Of a DNA stretch of 64,000 nucleotides, positions 55,608 through 64,000 are shown piece by piece. The DNA lies in NCBI RefSeq assembly GCF_003967555.1, contig NZ_BIFS01000001.1, positions 5,270,001 through 5,334,000 of the forward strand, given 5' to 3'. Origin of the DNA: Dictyobacter kobayashii. Its GTDB lineage: Bacteria > Chloroflexota > Ktedonobacteria > Ktedonobacterales > Ktedonobacteraceae. A program made the position numbers and the translations under genes. The notes beneath the pieces are model-generated. The model ran no database searches. It worked only from the letters and a program-made list of their open reading frames with translations, and had not been told where the DNA came from. Numbering within the stretch: position 1 is the first letter of the stretch; every line of letters begins with the position of its first letter.

Positions 55608-56507
55608 ATGAAAATATTGATCACCGGTGCCCTGGGCTTTATTGGTCGCGCTTTAACGGAGTATCTTGGACAACGTGGGCATGAGCTGCGCTTGCTGGAC
55701 ATAGCTGATCCGGCCGCAGTTCCGATCTTTGATCAAATACAGGATAAGGCTGTAACGCAGGCCGTCAAGTTAAACTGGCAGTTTGTGCGCGGGGAGGTCA
55801 CCGATCCTGTAGTAGTGGCGCAGGCGGTAAAGGATATGGATGCCGTTGTGCATCTGGGTGGTATTCCCCATGGCAATCCAGATCAGGGGACCGCTATCTT
55901 CCGTACCAATGCCCTGGGGACCTTTGTGGTCCTGGATGAGGCGCGCAAGGCGGGCATCCAGCGCTGTATCTGCGCTTCCAGCGTCAACGCCTTTGGCACC
56001 TTTTACTGGCGCTTGAAGCGTCATCCCATCCCTTATACGCGTTTGCCCCTGGATGAAGATTATCCGCCCGCACCCGAAGATCCTTATAGCTTGAGTAAGC
56101 TGGTGAATGAGGAGACCTGTGCGGCCTTTCATCGCGCTTATGGGATGACAACGGCTGCCCTGCGCTTCACCTATGTGTGGTCAGAAGCGCAATATCAGCG
56201 GGCCCTTGTCACTCTGCCTCCTACGGCCGTGTGGCATGACGATTTATTTAGCTGGTTGCACATACAGGATGCGGTCGAAGGCATCGAGCAAGCATTGGAA
56301 TGTGCCGACCTGCCCGGCTTTGGTGCTTATAATCTGTGTGCCAGCGACACCTGCTGCCCTGAGCCGACCGTCCAGTTGCTAGAGCGCTTTCGCCCCGATC
56401 TGCTCTCCGTCCTGACACAACCTTTTCATGGACGTGAATCCTTACTCTCGATCGACAAGGCGCGGCGCACCTTCGGCTTTGCTCCACGCTATCGCCTCAC
56501 CGACTAA
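55608..56507 (+). CDS. NAD(P)-dependent epimerase/dehydratase (SDR-extended)
   Basis: 299 residues; the start MKILITGALGFIGRAL is set by the Rossmann GxxGxxG and by AAGGA nine bases upstream. D-x-x-D region MDAVVHLGGIPHG, active-site Ser in CASSVNAFG and YSLSK (the YxxxK catalytic pair). Likely acts on a nucleotide sugar or uronate. Gene stands alone. Confidence 0.88.
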   Translation: MKILITGALGFIGRALTEYLGQRGHELRLLDIADPAAVPIFDQIQDKAVTQAVKLNWQFVRGEVTDPVVVAQAVKDMDAVVHLGGIPHGNPDQGTAIFRTNALGTFVVLDEARKAGIQRCICASSVNAFGTFYWRLKRHPIPYTRLPLDEDYPPAPEDPYSLSKLVNEETCAAFHRAYGMTTAALRFTYVWSEAQYQRALVTLPPTAVWHDDLFSWLHIQDAVEGIEQALECADLPGFGAYNLCASDTCCPEPTVQLLERFRPDLLSVLTQPFHGRESLLSIDKARRTFGFAPRYRLTD

Positions 56508-56540
56508 CCGTTTAGATAGCCTATGCACCGAAAAGCATCA

Positions 56541-56721
56541 ATAACAAAGAAATGTACGTGCGGGGCTTGTCCCCGCTTAATTCGATCCCGCCCGAAAAAG
56601 CAACAATAACAATGCTATACGCTCAATCAAATAGCTTCAAAATCCTCTTCTTGCAGCTTTTTTGAGCGGGGAGATTAAAAGCGGGGACAAGACCCGCACG
56701 TACATTTCTTTTTTTATTGTT
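56541..56721. repeat. GTACGTGC palindromic repeat family, copy 2
   Basis: Left arm 56541-56578 (…AATGTACGTGCGGGGCTTG…CCCCGCTT) and right arm about 56679-56721 (AAGCGGGGACAAG…CACGTACATTTCTT…ATTGTT) form a long imperfect palindrome with a 100-base interior containing CCCGAAAAAGCAACAATAAC. Related to copies near 33661 and 44300. It fills the gap between convergent genes. Confidence 0.75.
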
Positions 56722-56760
56722 GCATATGCCCTCTTAATGCGATTGATCCTTCCCGCACCG

Positions 56761-58031
56761 TTATTCGCCGGGCTGATCGTGAAGCAGTTTCTCTATCTGC
56801 AGGCGTGATTGTCGGGTATCGGGATGTTCTGAGCCCAACTGGCGCTCACGGATATGCAGGGCACGCTCATAGTGAAATCTAGCCCGTTGGCGTTGCCCTA
56901 ATTCCTGATAGCAGTCAGCCAGGCTATGCAGGCTACTGGCGGTATCCAGATGCTCAAGGCCCCGCGTATTTTCGTGGATCGAGAGGATGCGCTGGCGCAC
57001 TGGTAGCTCTTGATCGATCTTGCCCTGTTTCTGATAGAGCTGCGCCAGGCGTTTCAGGCGCGTAACAAGCAGAGCGTTATCCGCGTGTAGTTGATTCTCG
57101 ATGATTGTTAGCGCTTGTAAGTAGAGGGCCTCGGCCTCCTCAAACTTTTCCTGTTCTTGATAGAGGACGCCCAGGTTATTTAAGATGGCAGCCGTATTGG
57201 GGTGATCGGGCCCCAGTTGTTCTTCGATGATACGCAGGGCGTACCTGACCAGGATGATGGCCGTCTCATAATCTCCCGTATCTTGCGCGTAGAAGCTCAT
57301 CTTATTGAGCAAGGTGCAGGCTTCGAAGGATTGGAAGTGCCAGTCTTTGATGTAGCCGATAGCTTGCAGCGCGTGGGGAAGATTAAGCGATTGAGCATGC
57401 TGGATGCCTGTCGCTCGTTGGAGAAGCTGCTGGCCGTGAGGTTGATAATATATTCGGCCCAGCGTACCTGCTCAGCCTGTGTCTGGGTGGCGCGTATCAA
57501 TTCCTGTATAAGTCTGGGCATGGTGAGTGTGCCCGTGTGGGCATGGCGGCGCAGCAGGACGTAGTTGCGCAGGGTCGCCGTACTCATTCGCCAGCGTGTC
57601 TGGTTATGGGTGAGTGTGCGTAGTGAGGTTGGGAGGTAGTGGGCGCATTGAAAGATAATCTTTTCAGGGATGGCATCGGGCCCCATGAATGCACAGAGGA
57701 TGAGCAGCTCAACGGCCTCAGGATAACGCTGGCGCAGGCGATCGATGGCCAGCGTGGTCGTGGTGGCGAGCAGCAGGTGCTCTTTGATAAACTCATTTTC
57801 TCCCTGTGCAAGCTTGCTTTTCTGGACCCGATAGAGTTCCCGGTAAGTTGCTGGACTGGTGGGCGCGATCCGGATATAGCCACTGGCCTGTCTATAGGCC
57901 AGCAAGGTCTCATAGGGAATATGAACGATTCTTCTGAAGAGACGGGGCAGACGGGGGCGATGCACAAACAAAAACGCTTGTTTGAGCATTGCCAGCGAAA
58001 ATAGATGCTTCAGGCGAAACTTCATGTTCAA
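56761..58031 (-). CDS. TPR-repeat protein (frameshifted)
   Basis: About 424 codons. The N-terminal ~230 residues are helical with no recognised motif (HIPYETLLAYRQASGYIRIA). The C-terminus holds about four tetratricopeptide repeats of the Kinesin-light-chain/NB-ARC type (EQLGPDHPNTAAILNNLGVL, REEQLGSEHPDT-like units). The frame breaks at GGGG 57375-57378 (plus strand); one added base joins LIFPHALQAIGYIKDWHF. It resembles the back half of NB-ARC-TPR regulators lacking the ATPase. Binding partners unknown. Confidence 0.75.
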
Positions 58032-58158
58032 TCCTTTGTCAATGAATCACCTTATGAACGTTGCTGGCATACAAGTTTTTCGTATAGATCTTTGTGGATC
58101 AAAATGCCTGAAACGGTTTCTTCTTGAAACGGCTTGTGTCTATTGCTATGAAGAAGAC

Positions 58159-58686
58159 TTATACGGCCGATTCACTCTGCTGGAGTTGGGTGAGCATTTG
58201 TTGTAGCCAGCTCTGTTCGGCCTTCAATAGGGCCAGGCGATGCTGCATGGCGATATCAACACCTTTGCCAAAGCCATGCATTGGTGCCGCTTCATAAGCG
58301 GCCACTTGCTGGCTGGTGCGCTGTAAGTGCAGTTGCAAGGCTGACAATAGCTCTTCATGGGTGATATGATCCAGAAACATCAGCCCGACATCAAAAGGTG
58401 AGCTCATCGGATCGGCCTGTTCCAGAATCTCGCGCAGGAGGTCGGTAAATTTCTGTTCCCCCTGGGGCGTCAAGGTGTAGACTTTCCTGGCCGGACGATT
58501 GCCCTCCTGCTCCATACGCAGTTCCACATAGCCCTGTTCGCATAGGCGATCGAGCAGGGTATAGGCTGTAGAGCGCTTCATGTTGATGACGCGACTTAAA
58601 TTTTTTTCAATAAATTCATTTATTTGATAACCATGCTGGCTCTGCGATTTCAACATGCCCAGCAAGAGCAGGCTTCTTTCGTCCAT
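58159..58686 (-). CDS. PadR-family transcriptional regulator
   Basis: 175 residues from MDERSLLLLGMLKSQSQHGY, the usual family start, with GAGGTGG upstream. The winged helix includes INMKRSTAYTLLDRLCEQGYVE and RPARKVYTLTPQG; a C-terminal helical domain (Vir-like) follows. It is divergent from a monooxygenase gene, and the intergenic region carries two matching palindromes, so it probably controls both genes. Confidence 0.88.
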   Translation of the reverse strand: MDERSLLLLGMLKSQSQHGYQINEFIEKNLSRVINMKRSTAYTLLDRLCEQGYVELRMEQEGNRPARKVYTLTPQGEQKFTDLLREILEQADPMSSPFDVGLMFLDHITHEELLSALQLHLQRTSQQVAAYEAAPMHGFGKGVDIAMQHRLALLKAEQSWLQQMLTQLQQSESAV

Positions 58687-58720
58687 CTTGTTTTTCCACC
58701 TCATTTCTTGTATGTATATT

Positions 58721-58788
58721 ATAGTCGACCTTGACTATTCTGGTCAAAGGTTGTATGATTGATATTGTCAGATAGTCGTATACGACTA
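58721..58788. promoter_or_regulatory. Two PadR-type operator palindromes
   Basis: ATAGTCgaccttGACTAT at 58721-58738 and TAGTCGTATACGACTA at 58773-58788 share TAGTC/GACTA half-sites, with centres 51 bases apart (about five helical turns, same face). They lie between the divergent padR-like and monooxygenase genes. Confidence 0.65.
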
Positions 58789-58821
58789 ATCGGTAATGAT
58801 TAATAACCAAGGAGAATTTCA

Positions 58822-59111
58822 ATGTTTATTGCTGTAAATAAAGTGACCGTTCCTGCTGAGCAGCAGGAGGCAATGATGAAGGGTTTCGAGCATGCCGCTC
58901 CTGCCATGAAGCAGTTCAAAGGCTTCCTGGCCTGGAGTTGTGGGTGGCCGATGACAATACCGTCCTGGCTGTGTCACGTTGGGAGTCCAAAGAGGCCCTC
59001 GACGAGTACACTAAGAACGATCTCTTCAAGCAGCACCATGGTGGCGCCAGTCGTGAGCAGTCCCAGACCCCTGGACAGATTGCTTATTATACAGGCAAAA
59101 TTCTCAGCTAA
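58822..59111 (+). CDS. ABM/HmoA-like monooxygenase (frameshifted)
   Basis: About 97 codons. MFIAVNKVTVPAEQQEAM and FEHAAPAMKQFKGFLG, then, with one base added at about 58929-58932, LELWVADDNTVLAVSRWESK, YTKNDLFKQHH and a stop at 59109-59111. The W-x-S motif and dimeric ferredoxin-like layout fit the antibiotic-biosynthesis-monooxygenase family, which includes heme-degrading HmoA. AAGGAG precedes the ATG. Heme or quinone substrate is not determinable. Confidence 0.75.
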
Positions 59112-59191
59112 CTGCCTTGCACCGGGTCGGACAGGTACACTGCCTGGTTTGCCTGCCCGGCCTTGCTGGTTGCTTCCCAGCAGCAGGTTGC

Positions 59192-60193
59192 TCATTGGTT
59201 GATCCGTTTCGTTTGCCAGGGCCGCCCCGAATTTTTCCCTCTCGGAGGCCCATAAGTTGCCACCAAAACTCCACCGAGGCCTAATGTGAGGAAGAATAAG
59301 AAATAGAAAAGGGAGGAAATTGCACTATAAGGACGGTCGCTCATCTTCCAGTAGCCCGCTGCCCAGAGGCTGCGTATGATCAACGTATTTTGTAGCAGGC
59401 CAAGATAGAATATTGTGATTAGCGCATAGATCTGCACCATTCCTATCACGTTCGCTCGTAGCATGTCATCGGCACGTTGCGAGACCGTTGGATCAGAAGT
59501 GACCAATAAGCGCGATAAGTGCGCGATACGTAGCATTAAAAGCTCTGCCACGATAGATATCACAACTATTGCACCCGGCACGATACTGAGGATCCAGAGA
59601 TTATTTGGTATATCGAGCGGGGCACCATTACTCTGCAGGAGCCGTAATGTTGATCCCAGATGTGGCGCAAAGAAGCAGCTAAACGCTATTGTTTCGACCA
59701 GTCCTAGCGCCAGCAGCCAGTGAATGAGTCCGTTCCGATAGTCCGACAGTCGTCGCTGATGCAGGTCTGCATAGGTAATATGGCTTTGTGCGGCTTTACG
59801 CAAGCGCCAGACCGCGAATATGCCTCCAATGCCAAATCCTACGAAGAGGCTAGCATAGGTAATAGCCGTAAAAAACGCACTATCCCCGGCATCGCTGCCA
59901 TCTACTGTTCCTGTCGTTAGTAATGAAATTATCACCACGCCGATCAACATCAATATTAGCCCCAGACCTCCACCAATTAGCGTTATGGCACGTAGATAGC
60001 GCCAACTTTGTTTTATGTCTGCTAGCATTTTTGGTGACGGTTGGACCTCAGCAAAAACCTGCCACCGATTCAGACTCTTCTGTAGCTGCTCTTCAGTGGC
60101 AATCAATGGAAAATTATGCTTGAGTCCATAAAAGCCCAGACCGAGAAGCGCAATACTGGTTACTATAGTCAGACATATCTCGAGAATAATCAT
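59192..60193 (-). CDS. Multi-spanning membrane protein of unknown function
   Basis: 333 residues with about seven hydrophobic segments (for example ICLTIVTSIALLGLGFYGL, LIGGGLGLILMLIGVVIISL, LFYFLFFLTLGLGGVLVATY). No transporter signature or catalytic motif is visible. A perfect 13-base-arm palindrome lies 56 bases upstream of its start. Confidence 0.7.
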   Translation of the reverse strand: MIILEICLTIVTSIALLGLGFYGLKHNFPLIATEEQLQKSLNRWQVFAEVQPSPKMLADIKQSWRYLRAITLIGGGLGLILMLIGVVIISLLTTGTVDGSDAGDSAFFTAITYASLFVGFGIGGIFAVWRLRKAAQSHITYADLHQRRLSDYRNGLIHWLLALGLVETIAFSCFFAPHLGSTLRLLQSNGAPLDIPNNLWILSIVPGAIVVISIVAELLMLRIAHLSRLLVTSDPTVSQRADDMLRANVIGMVQIYALITIFYLGLLQNTLIIRSLWAAGYWKMSDRPYSAISSLFYFLFFLTLGLGGVLVATYGPPRGKNSGRPWQTKRINQ

Positions 60194-60248
60194 AGTAGTT
60201 TCCTTCTAATTTGAAGAGGAAGATAACAAGATGCTTATAAAACGTTTT

Positions 60249-60278
60249 ATGACTGTATCATATTTATGATACAGTCAT
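60249..60278. promoter_or_regulatory. Candidate operator with 13-base perfect arms
   Basis: ATGACTGTATCAT and ATGATACAGTCAT are separated by ATTT. Size and symmetry fit a TetR-like dimer site. It lies just upstream of the minus-strand membrane protein. The rest of 60194-60510 contains no supported gene. Confidence 0.5.
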
Positions 60279-60510
60279 GGTTTCTTTGTGTCAAGTAGTT
60301 GATACAGAAAAGGATTATTTCAATACTTACTAGCTTTTGGGCTTAGCCAGAGTTGTGTTGCTCTTTCTTTTGGGGGATGAGTATGTCTTGCACTTGAACA
60401 TAAAACTGTACTTTGTCGTGGTGGATATGCGCATATTGCCGAAAACTCGGTTCTCCACTATACTGAGGGCATCGACTTCATTTCTAAGCAACTGAGGAAG
60501 GAATGCAGGT

Positions 60511-61046
60511 ATGGACTGGTATAATGAAGCTCCCAAATGGTCGGCTCGGGGGATGTGGTGATGATACAGTCGGCGCCTGGCACTGATTTCTGGCGCGTGA
60601 CGCACGATGGTACGGTTCATGATACTGGACATTTTTATTATCAGCAGCAAACAGGCGACTTCCAGGCTGATGTGAAAATCAGTGGCGATTACCGGGCGCT
60701 GTATGATCAGGCTGGCCTGATGGTGCGCCTGGATGAGGCCAATTGGATCAAGTGCGGCATTGAATTTGTGGATGGTCTCCAGCACGCGAGCGCTGTGGTG
60801 ACGCGCGATTATTCGGATTGGTCGATTGTACGCCTGCATAATAGCCCGGCTTCCTTCTGGTTGCGCGTGCAGCGCCAGGGTCCGACCATCGAAATCTCAT
60901 ACGGATTCGATGGCCGCAACTATCAGCTCCTACGCCAGGCTTACCTGACTACCGTGCCGACCCTGGATGTTGGTCTTATGTGCGCCGCCCCGCAGGGGTC
61001 CGGCTTTTCCAGTAAATTTGAGTATTTGCGTATCCAGAGCCTTTAA
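60511..61046 (+). CDS. DUF1349-family (concanavalin-like) protein (frameshifted)
   Basis: About 179 codons. The repaired N-terminus MDWYNEAPKWSARGDVVMI follows from one G added to the GGGGG at 60548-60552; AGGAAGG lies upstream. DFWRVTHDGTVHDTGHFYY, MVRLDEANWIKCGIEFVDG and RLHNSPASFWLRVQR are typical of DUF1349, a beta-sandwich related to glucanase/lectin folds. Probably a carbohydrate-related binding protein in the cytosol; no signal peptide. Confidence 0.85.
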
Positions 61047-61112
61047 CGGCTTGATTTCTCAGGATGATCGGGCGCCCACTCGGCTCTGGAGGCTGCGGGC
61101 CGTCTGATCGGT

Positions 61113-61871
61113 TCAGGTCAGGCTTTTTTCGGTGTCGGGTGGGGGAACATAGTAGCCGACCCCGAGTTCGTTGCGTAAGAAGCGTGGCTGCGAGGGATCG
61201 GGCTCCAGCTTGCGGCGCAGATGGCGCATAAAAGTACGCAGGTAGGTGTTCTCGCCGCTGTAGTCCGGTCCCCAGACGCGCTGGAGAAGTTCGCGATGCG
61301 TGAGGACCTTGCCGGCGTTGCGTGTGAGCTCGCAGAGCAGATCATACTCAGTGGGAGTGAGGTGGACATCGTTGCCGCCTGAGCTGACATGGCGGTGGGC
61401 GAAATCGACGATCAGGCCGTTCTCGCCGCCGCAGCGGTAGAGTGGGCGCTGACCTTCTTTGTTGCTGGCGCTATTGCGCAGCCGCTCGGTCTCCTCTGCC
61501 CGTCTGAGTGCGACGCGAACACGGGCCAGGAGCTCATTGATGCTAAACGGTTTGGTCAGGTAATCATCGGCCCCCACGTCGAGGGCCTTGATCTTTACAG
61601 GCTCTTCATCATGGGCCGAGAGTACAATCACTGGCGCCGGGCTCCACTCGCGGAAGCGACGCAGAAAGCTCAGTCCATCCAGCGAGGGCAGGGAGAGATC
61701 CAGCAAGACCAGTTGCGGTTGAAAGATGGCCGCCATATCCACAGCCTGTGCGCCATCGCGGACCGTCTGGCAGTGATAGCCACGGGCCTTGAGTTGCGCG
61801 AGCAGGAACGTGCGCATCTGTGGATCATCTTCGACGCAAAGGATGCGTATCTTTTTATCTGTAGTCGACAT
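61113..61871 (-). CDS. OmpR/KdpE-type response regulator
   Basis: 252 residues from the ATG at 61871, preceded by GGGAGAG. A long open frame upstream lies inside the kinase gene and is discarded. Receiver: ILCVEDDPQMRTFL, LVLLDLSLPSLDG (phosphorylated Asp), VIVLSAHDEE, DDYLTKPFS. DNA-binding domain: LTPTEYDLLCELTRNAGKVL, LRTFMRHLRRKLE, VGYYVPPP. It starts four bases after the kinase stop, so the two are one operon. Confidence 0.93.
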   Translation of the reverse strand: MSTTDKKIRILCVEDDPQMRTFLLAQLKARGYHCQTVRDGAQAVDMAAIFQPQLVLLDLSLPSLDGLSFLRRFREWSPAPVIVLSAHDEEPVKIKALDVGADDYLTKPFSINELLARVRVALRRAEETERLRNSASNKEGQRPLYRCGGENGLIVDFAHRHVSSGGNDVHLTPTEYDLLCELTRNAGKVLTHRELLQRVWGPDYSGENTYLRTFMRHLRRKLEPDPSQPRFLRNELGVGYYVPPPDTEKSLT

Positions 61872-61875
61872 GTCT

Positions 61876-64000
61876 TTACTCTCCCTTGGTGAGTGCGGTG
61901 CCTGGTGGCTCGGTGGGGCGCGTGAGCCTGCGCTTGCCCTTAAAGATAGGTAGCGTAAAAGCGAAAGTAGCGCCATGGCCCGGGCTGCTGGCCAATTCAA
62001 GCTGACTACCATGTGCTTCAATGATACCACGGCTGATATAGAGGCCCAATCCACTCGCCGGACTCCAGCGCGTAGCCTTCTGACGGCGCGCCGGCTCGGG
62101 TTGTCCTGGTCTATCAACCGAGGGGCGATTTAAGGCGGCGAAGGTACTGAAACGCGTGAACAGGGCCGTCTGCTGCTCCTGGCTGATGCCGGGCCCATGG
62201 TCAATGACGCTAATTCTAACGCTTTGTGCTTTCTGTTTTTGCCCATCCTGGATCGGTTCGACCAGCAACTGGACGGCGTCTCCATCAGGTGCATAGCGAA
62301 AGGCGTTGCTGAGCAGGTTGGTGAGTACGCTGATGATCAGCTCATAATCACCATGGACGGCGGGAAGCTGTTCTGGCACCTGGATCTGCAGTGTGCGGTG
62401 GGACGAGTTGATAAGGGCCTCCAGGCGCTCCTGGACATCTTCAAACAATTCTGGCAGTAGGATGGGCTCGCGCTCCAGGCGTAGGGCCCCGGCTTCGACG
62501 CGCGAAGCATCCAGGAAGTGGTTGATCATGCCAACCAGGCGATCAACCTGCTGATCGGCGGTCTGCAGATAGTCGAGCTGCGCTTCGTTGGTCCAGTGCA
62601 GGTCGGGGGCCAGCAGCGCGCTCAAATGGGCCCGAATATTGGCCAGCGGGGTCTTCAACTCATGGGCCATGGTGGTAAAGAAATCCTCGCGCGCACGCTC
62701 CAGCAGCTTGATGCGGCTGATTTCTTGCAACACCAGAATCGCGCTTTCGATGCTCCCATCCAGCGCCCTCAGCGGGGCCGCGTTTAGTAGCAGGTAGATG
62801 GTCTGTCCATCGCTAGTTTGTATATGCAGCTCGGCTTCGTTACTCTCACCCTGCATGAGTGCGATAGCAAGTGGATGTTCCTCATAGGGAACCAGGGAGC
62901 CGGAAGGGCCCAGCATCGGCAGCGCCTGTAAGAGCTGGGCGCAATCCTGGTTGATGGCCCGTAGCACGGCCTCCTCAGGATCATTGGCCGGCGCCAGTGG
63001 CGCTCCCAGGCGTTGTAGCAGCTCGACTGCCTGGCGGTTGATAACCGAGATATGTTTGTTCTCGGCTGCTACCAGGATCACTCCGATTGGCAAGCGTTCG
63101 AGCAGCACAGTCATGCGGGCACTGGTGATGGCCTGGGCCTCCTGGGCCTCTTGCAGGGCCTGGTTGCGCTGTTTCAGTTCAGTGGTACGGGCGATAACCT
63201 GTGCCTCGATGCGTTCGCGGTCGGCGACCTGCTCAGTGACATCGTGATAGATCACAATAAACGCAAAGATGTCGCCCAGTTCATCCCGAATGGGGGTATA
63301 GGAGGTCTGGATGGTATAAGCCCTGCCGTTGGCGCCGGTTAGCTTGATCTCATCACTATTGCCCGCCAGGGCCCGCTGTTCCAGTTCCTCAATCACATTG
63401 TCGTAACTCCATGGGATCTGCTGCCAGCGAACGTCGCTCTGTTCGAATGCCTCGCGCAGTCCCTGCCCAAGCACATTTTCATTCCAGCCCATCAGGTCGC
63501 GCGCGGCCTGGTTGACATCGGCGATGCGCCAGCGAGGATCAAAAATAATCACCCCATCTGGCATGGCCTGCATGATGTTTTCCTTCTGGCGCACATTGCG
63601 GCTAGCGGTCCTGGCCAGGCGGTCGATGCGACGGAATAGACGTGCATTCTGGATGGCTAGCCCCGCCTGCTGGGCAAATTGTTCGAGCAGCGACACCTCT
63701 TCCGCTGGAAAGCCACGGGCGCGCAAGTGATACACCTCTATCACACCGAAGACGGTGCGGCTGCTGTTATTGGCCTCTGCCTGGCTGCGTGGATCATCGG
63801 TATGGGGCTCAAAAATCGGGACACAGAGGACCGAACCGGGGCGGTGCGGCTCTCCCAGGTGGTTCAGGTAAGGGAAGTTATATTGAGGTGTGGTACTGGT
63901 GTCCGTGATGATGCGTGTGCGATGCTGGCGCGTCACCGTTTCGAGCAAGATCTTTTCATCTAAGGTTGCCTGCCAGTTCTGGGAGACCTCATGCAGCCCC
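61876..64000 (-). CDS. Sensor histidine kinase with GAF and PAS domains (5' end outside window)
   Basis: The frame is open to base 64000, so the N-terminus is missing; ~708 residues are visible. Order: GAF domain (TRIITDTSTTPQYNF, VFGVIEVYHLRARGFPAEE), PAS domains (GVIIFDPRWRIADVNQAARD, LGDIFAFIVIYHDVTEQ), a coiled linker, another PAS-like domain, then HisKA (TTMAHELKTPLANIRAHL, phospho-His) and HATPase (NLLSNAFRYAPDGD, VIDHGPGISQEQ, SGLGLYISRGIIEAHG). No membrane segment in the visible part, so it may be soluble. Signals the adjacent KdpE-like regulator. Confidence 0.93.
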   Translation of the reverse strand, partial: GLHEVSQNWQATLDEKILLETVTRQHRTRIITDTSTTPQYNFPYLNHLGEPHRPGSVLCVPIFEPHTDDPRSQAEANNSSRTVFGVIEVYHLRARGFPAEEVSLLEQFAQQAGLAIQNARLFRRIDRLARTASRNVRQKENIMQAMPDGVIIFDPRWRIADVNQAARDLMGWNENVLGQGLREAFEQSDVRWQQIPWSYDNVIEELEQRALAGNSDEIKLTGANGRAYTIQTSYTPIRDELGDIFAFIVIYHDVTEQVADRERIEAQVIARTTELKQRNQALQEAQEAQAITSARMTVLLERLPIGVILVAAENKHISVINRQAVELLQRLGAPLAPANDPEEAVLRAINQDCAQLLQALPMLGPSGSLVPYEEHPLAIALMQGESNEAELHIQTSDGQTIYLLLNAAPLRALDGSIESAILVLQEISRIKLLERAREDFFTTMAHELKTPLANIRAHLSALLAPDLHWTNEAQLDYLQTADQQVDRLVGMINHFLDASRVEAGALRLEREPILLPELFEDVQERLEALINSSHRTLQIQVPEQLPAVHGDYELIISVLTNLLSNAFRYAPDGDAVQLLVEPIQDGQKQKAQSVRISVIDHGPGISQEQQTALFTRFSTFAALNRPSVDRPGQPEPARRQKATRWSPASGLGLYISRGIIEAHGSQLELASSPGHGATFAFTLPIFKGKRRLTRPTEPPGTALTKGE

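Noticed and set aside
61872..62117. 82-residue N-terminal extension of the response regulator
   Set aside because: It lies inside the kinase gene. The receiver starts normally at the ATG at 61871 with its own ribosome site.

Overview
The window looks like chromosomal DNA of a heterotrophic, secondary-metabolite-rich bacterium. The closest fit I can suggest is a Ktedonobacteria-like Chloroflexota. The hints are large LuxR-type ATPase regulators, several RiPP loci, a soluble NAD-linked [NiFe]-hydrogenase, many GNAT/TPR/HEAT proteins and abundant palindromic repeats. This is inference; there is no rRNA or other phylogenetic anchor, and I see no tRNA, rRNA or CRISPR.

Layout. 1-8.6 kb: a class II lanthipeptide locus with an exporter end, four near-identical-leader precursors and two LanM-type synthetases. 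The two synthetases have complementary losses. The first lacks the kinase-type dehydration residues but keeps a three-Cys zinc site. The second keeps the dehydratase residues but has lost the zinc Cys ligands and the catalytic His of the cyclase. 8.6-11.6 kb: a LuxR-type ATPase regulator and a small companion. 12.0-16.3 kb: a second RiPP-like locus with a Cys-rich, Gly-run candidate precursor, a HopA1-like candidate lyase, and a Ser/Thr kinase fused to LanC. 16.3-26.2 kb: a minus-strand unit hypC-hypC2-hypD-hypE-hypA-hoxE-F-U-Y-H-W (group 3d-like hydrogenase plus maturation), with a truncated hypF end upstream. 26-31.5 kb: small hypotheticals, a PstS-like protein, a GNAT, and an ECF sigma factor with a membrane partner. 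31.5-34.4 kb: an IS200/IS605-like element, decayed tnpB, an M3 peptidase stub and a very long palindrome. 34.4-48.6 kb: a HEAT-like giant, a serine hydrolase, a tau-like duplicated protein, an alpha/beta hydrolase, an L,D-transpeptidase, an inositol phosphatase, a DNA methyltransferase, a truncated globin and an S9 peptidase. 48.9-51.7 kb: acuB and an acuC-acuA fusion. 51.7-52.9 kb: an FTR1 iron permease with two iron-box-like operators. 53-64 kb: small proteins, a receiver protein, an epimerase, a TPR protein, a PadR/ABM monooxygenase pair, membrane proteins, a DUF1349 protein and a two-component system cut by the window end.

Overall caution: about 17 reading-frame breaks occur in 64 kb. Every one is repaired by adding exactly one base, mostly in runs of three to six G or C. 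This pattern points to systematic single-base deletions in the sequence rather than to 17 pseudogenes, so I annotate these genes across the break. The real decay I see is separate: an in-frame stop and truncation of tnpB, an M3 peptidase remnant, and a hypF remnant.

A family of long hairpins with changing arms but a conserved GC-rich tail (four copies), and a second palindromic family, punctuate the intergenic regions and sit at sites of gene truncation.
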